DNA from: Thermoanaerobaculia bacterium
GTDB taxonomy: Bacteria > Bacteroidota > Bacteroidia > Chitinophagales > Saprospiraceae
Direction of reading: 5' to 3'
Assembly (NCBI GenBank): GCA_023151335.1
Contig: JAKLJF010000292.1
Coordinates: forward strand, 1-6,578
Length of the DNA stretch: 6,578 bases
Under the pieces are notes generated by a model. That model ran no database searches. It was given only the letters and a program-made list of their open reading frames with translations, and was not told the origin of the DNA. The translations under genes were made by a program, and so were the position numbers. Below are positions 5,838 to 6,578 of this stretch, piece by piece (the stretch's first letter is position 1; each line of letters starts with the position of its first letter).

Positions 5838-6578
5838 TCAGTGTACTATCAGCAGATTATGCGGAACAGAATGGCGTCCGTCTGCAGATTGAAATACGAG
5901 ATGATACAAACCCGGTTTCCAATCTTTTACCATTATGTTTTGTGTAAACTCCCCCTTTCCGGCAGGTATGGACTGCAGCCAGATCAGCTGTCCGGAAATA
6001 TTGTGAATAGCCATTTCAACATCTCTTGTTGCATCCGAAACCCGGTTCCAGGTAACTGTGACCTGTTCATCGGCAGGCAGTGGCGCTACCTTTATATTTT
6101 CAATGTCTGATCCTGTGTTATCCGGCGCCCCGCTAACCAGCCCGCAGTCTACAGCCCCCGTTGCAATACCCGCGTATGCATTACCTCTTGCGCCCAATAC
6201 TGCAATATGTTGGGTCACGTTAAAGCCTTCGGCAACCACCGAACGTATCAGGGGATCGTCGTTGGAAGTCAGTTCAACCAAACCGGGACATTCCCCCGCG
6301 GCATTGACAAAGTCAAATAATGGTGTTACTTCTCCTTCCGAAAAATTGATCTTATCGGTGGGGCCATTCACCATGGCAATCGCCACAAAAGTGTATCCGG
6401 GCGCCTGTTGCAGGTTTTCAATATAAGCATTGTCAGCCCAAACAAGCCCCTCGATCCTGCTCGTGATGGCGGGGACAAATGCGACGCCTGCCGGCACGCG
6501 CAAAATGATCTGTGCGGACCCCGTTTTATTCATCGGAGCAGTCCAGCTTTTTTCAGAAATCACACTGACGGTGTACAC
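5838..6578 (-). CDS. Small T9SS-exported surface protein, C-terminal part (5' end outside window)
   Basis: The frame is open from the window edge to a TGA at 5838-5840, giving 246 visible residues. Residues about 1-141 form a beta-rich domain that aligns with the A domains of the downstream giant protein: both show a Y-x-V-S start, an S-x-Q stretch, a C-x-G followed by S-N-x-D-P-L, and a late LG..N.Y motif. Residues about 162-246 resemble the T9SS type A sorting domain, with a V-T-V-T-W strand, the H-N-I-S-G-Q turn and W-K-P-G-L-Y-H-L near the end. In that family this tail directs export across the outer membrane and is usually removed or used for anchoring. The first visible codon is GTG, but it falls about ten residues inside the A-like domain as judged by alignment, so the true start and signal peptide are probably upstream. 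No enzymatic motif is visible and the function is unknown. The sorting-domain call is firmer than any role. Confidence 0.85.
   Translation of the reverse strand: MYTVSVISEKSWTAPMNKTGSAQIILRVPAGVAFVPAITSRIEGLVWADNAYIENLQQAPGYTFVAIAMVNGPTDKINFSEGEVTPLFDFVNAAGECPGLVELTSNDDPLIRSVVAEGFNVTQHIAVLGARGNAYAGIATGAVDCGLVSGAPDNTGSDIENIKVAPLPADEQVTVTWNRVSDATRDVEMAIHNISGQLIWLQSIPAGKGEFTQNIMVKDWKPGLYHLVFQSADGRHSVPHNLLIVH
5841..6095 (-). other. T9SS type A-like C-terminal sorting domain
   Basis: This covers about the last 85 residues of the small upstream protein. The order of elements matches the Por/T9SS tail family (TIGR04183-like): a short strand ending V-T-V-T-W, a central strand with A-I-H-N-I-S-G-Q, a G-E-F turn, then K-P-G-L-Y-H-L-V-F and a final strand reaching the C-terminus. 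The usual lysine-rich last strand is replaced by V-P-H-N-L-L-I-V-H, which is atypical. It implies Sec plus type IX export. Confidence 0.8.

Noticed and set aside
6576..6578. GTG at the window edge as the start of the small gene
   Set aside because: Alignment with the A domains shows that about ten residues of the domain, plus a signal peptide, should precede it, so the gene is most likely cut by the window.

Overview
The window looks like chromosome of a Bacteroidota bacterium. A Saprospirales-like relative would fit, but that placement is an inference from domain style. The support is a type IX secretion (T9SS) C-terminal sorting domain, long runs of SprB-type repeats, HYR-type Ig-like domains, and an A/T-rich translation start without a strong Shine-Dalgarno. 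Both genes lie on the minus strand, and both run off the window.

Reading along the minus strand, the first gene (6578 to 5838) is the C-terminal part of a small secreted protein. It has one beta-rich domain followed by a T9SS type A-like sorting domain and a TGA stop. After an 80-base gap a second, very large gene starts at 5757. It stays open to base 1, giving 1919 codons without a stop, and its C-terminus lies outside the window. It encodes a signal peptide, three copies of a roughly 165-residue domain (called the A domain here), two blocks of five SprB-like repeats (one on each side of the third A domain), a degenerate repeat, HYR-like domains, and finally perfectly repeated 270-base (90-residue) HYR-like units that reach the window edge.

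The likely product is a giant cell-surface or released adhesin exported through Sec and T9SS, comparable in build to the SprB gliding/adhesion proteins of Flavobacterium. The small upstream protein carries a diverged version of the same A domain, so the two genes appear related and may act at the same surface. I see no enzyme, RNA gene, CRISPR array, transposase or defence system. The interesting material is the domain architecture, the apparently undescribed A domain, recent repeat amplification, and G-tracts that could make the gene slip out of frame. All translations, alignments and counts here were done by hand.
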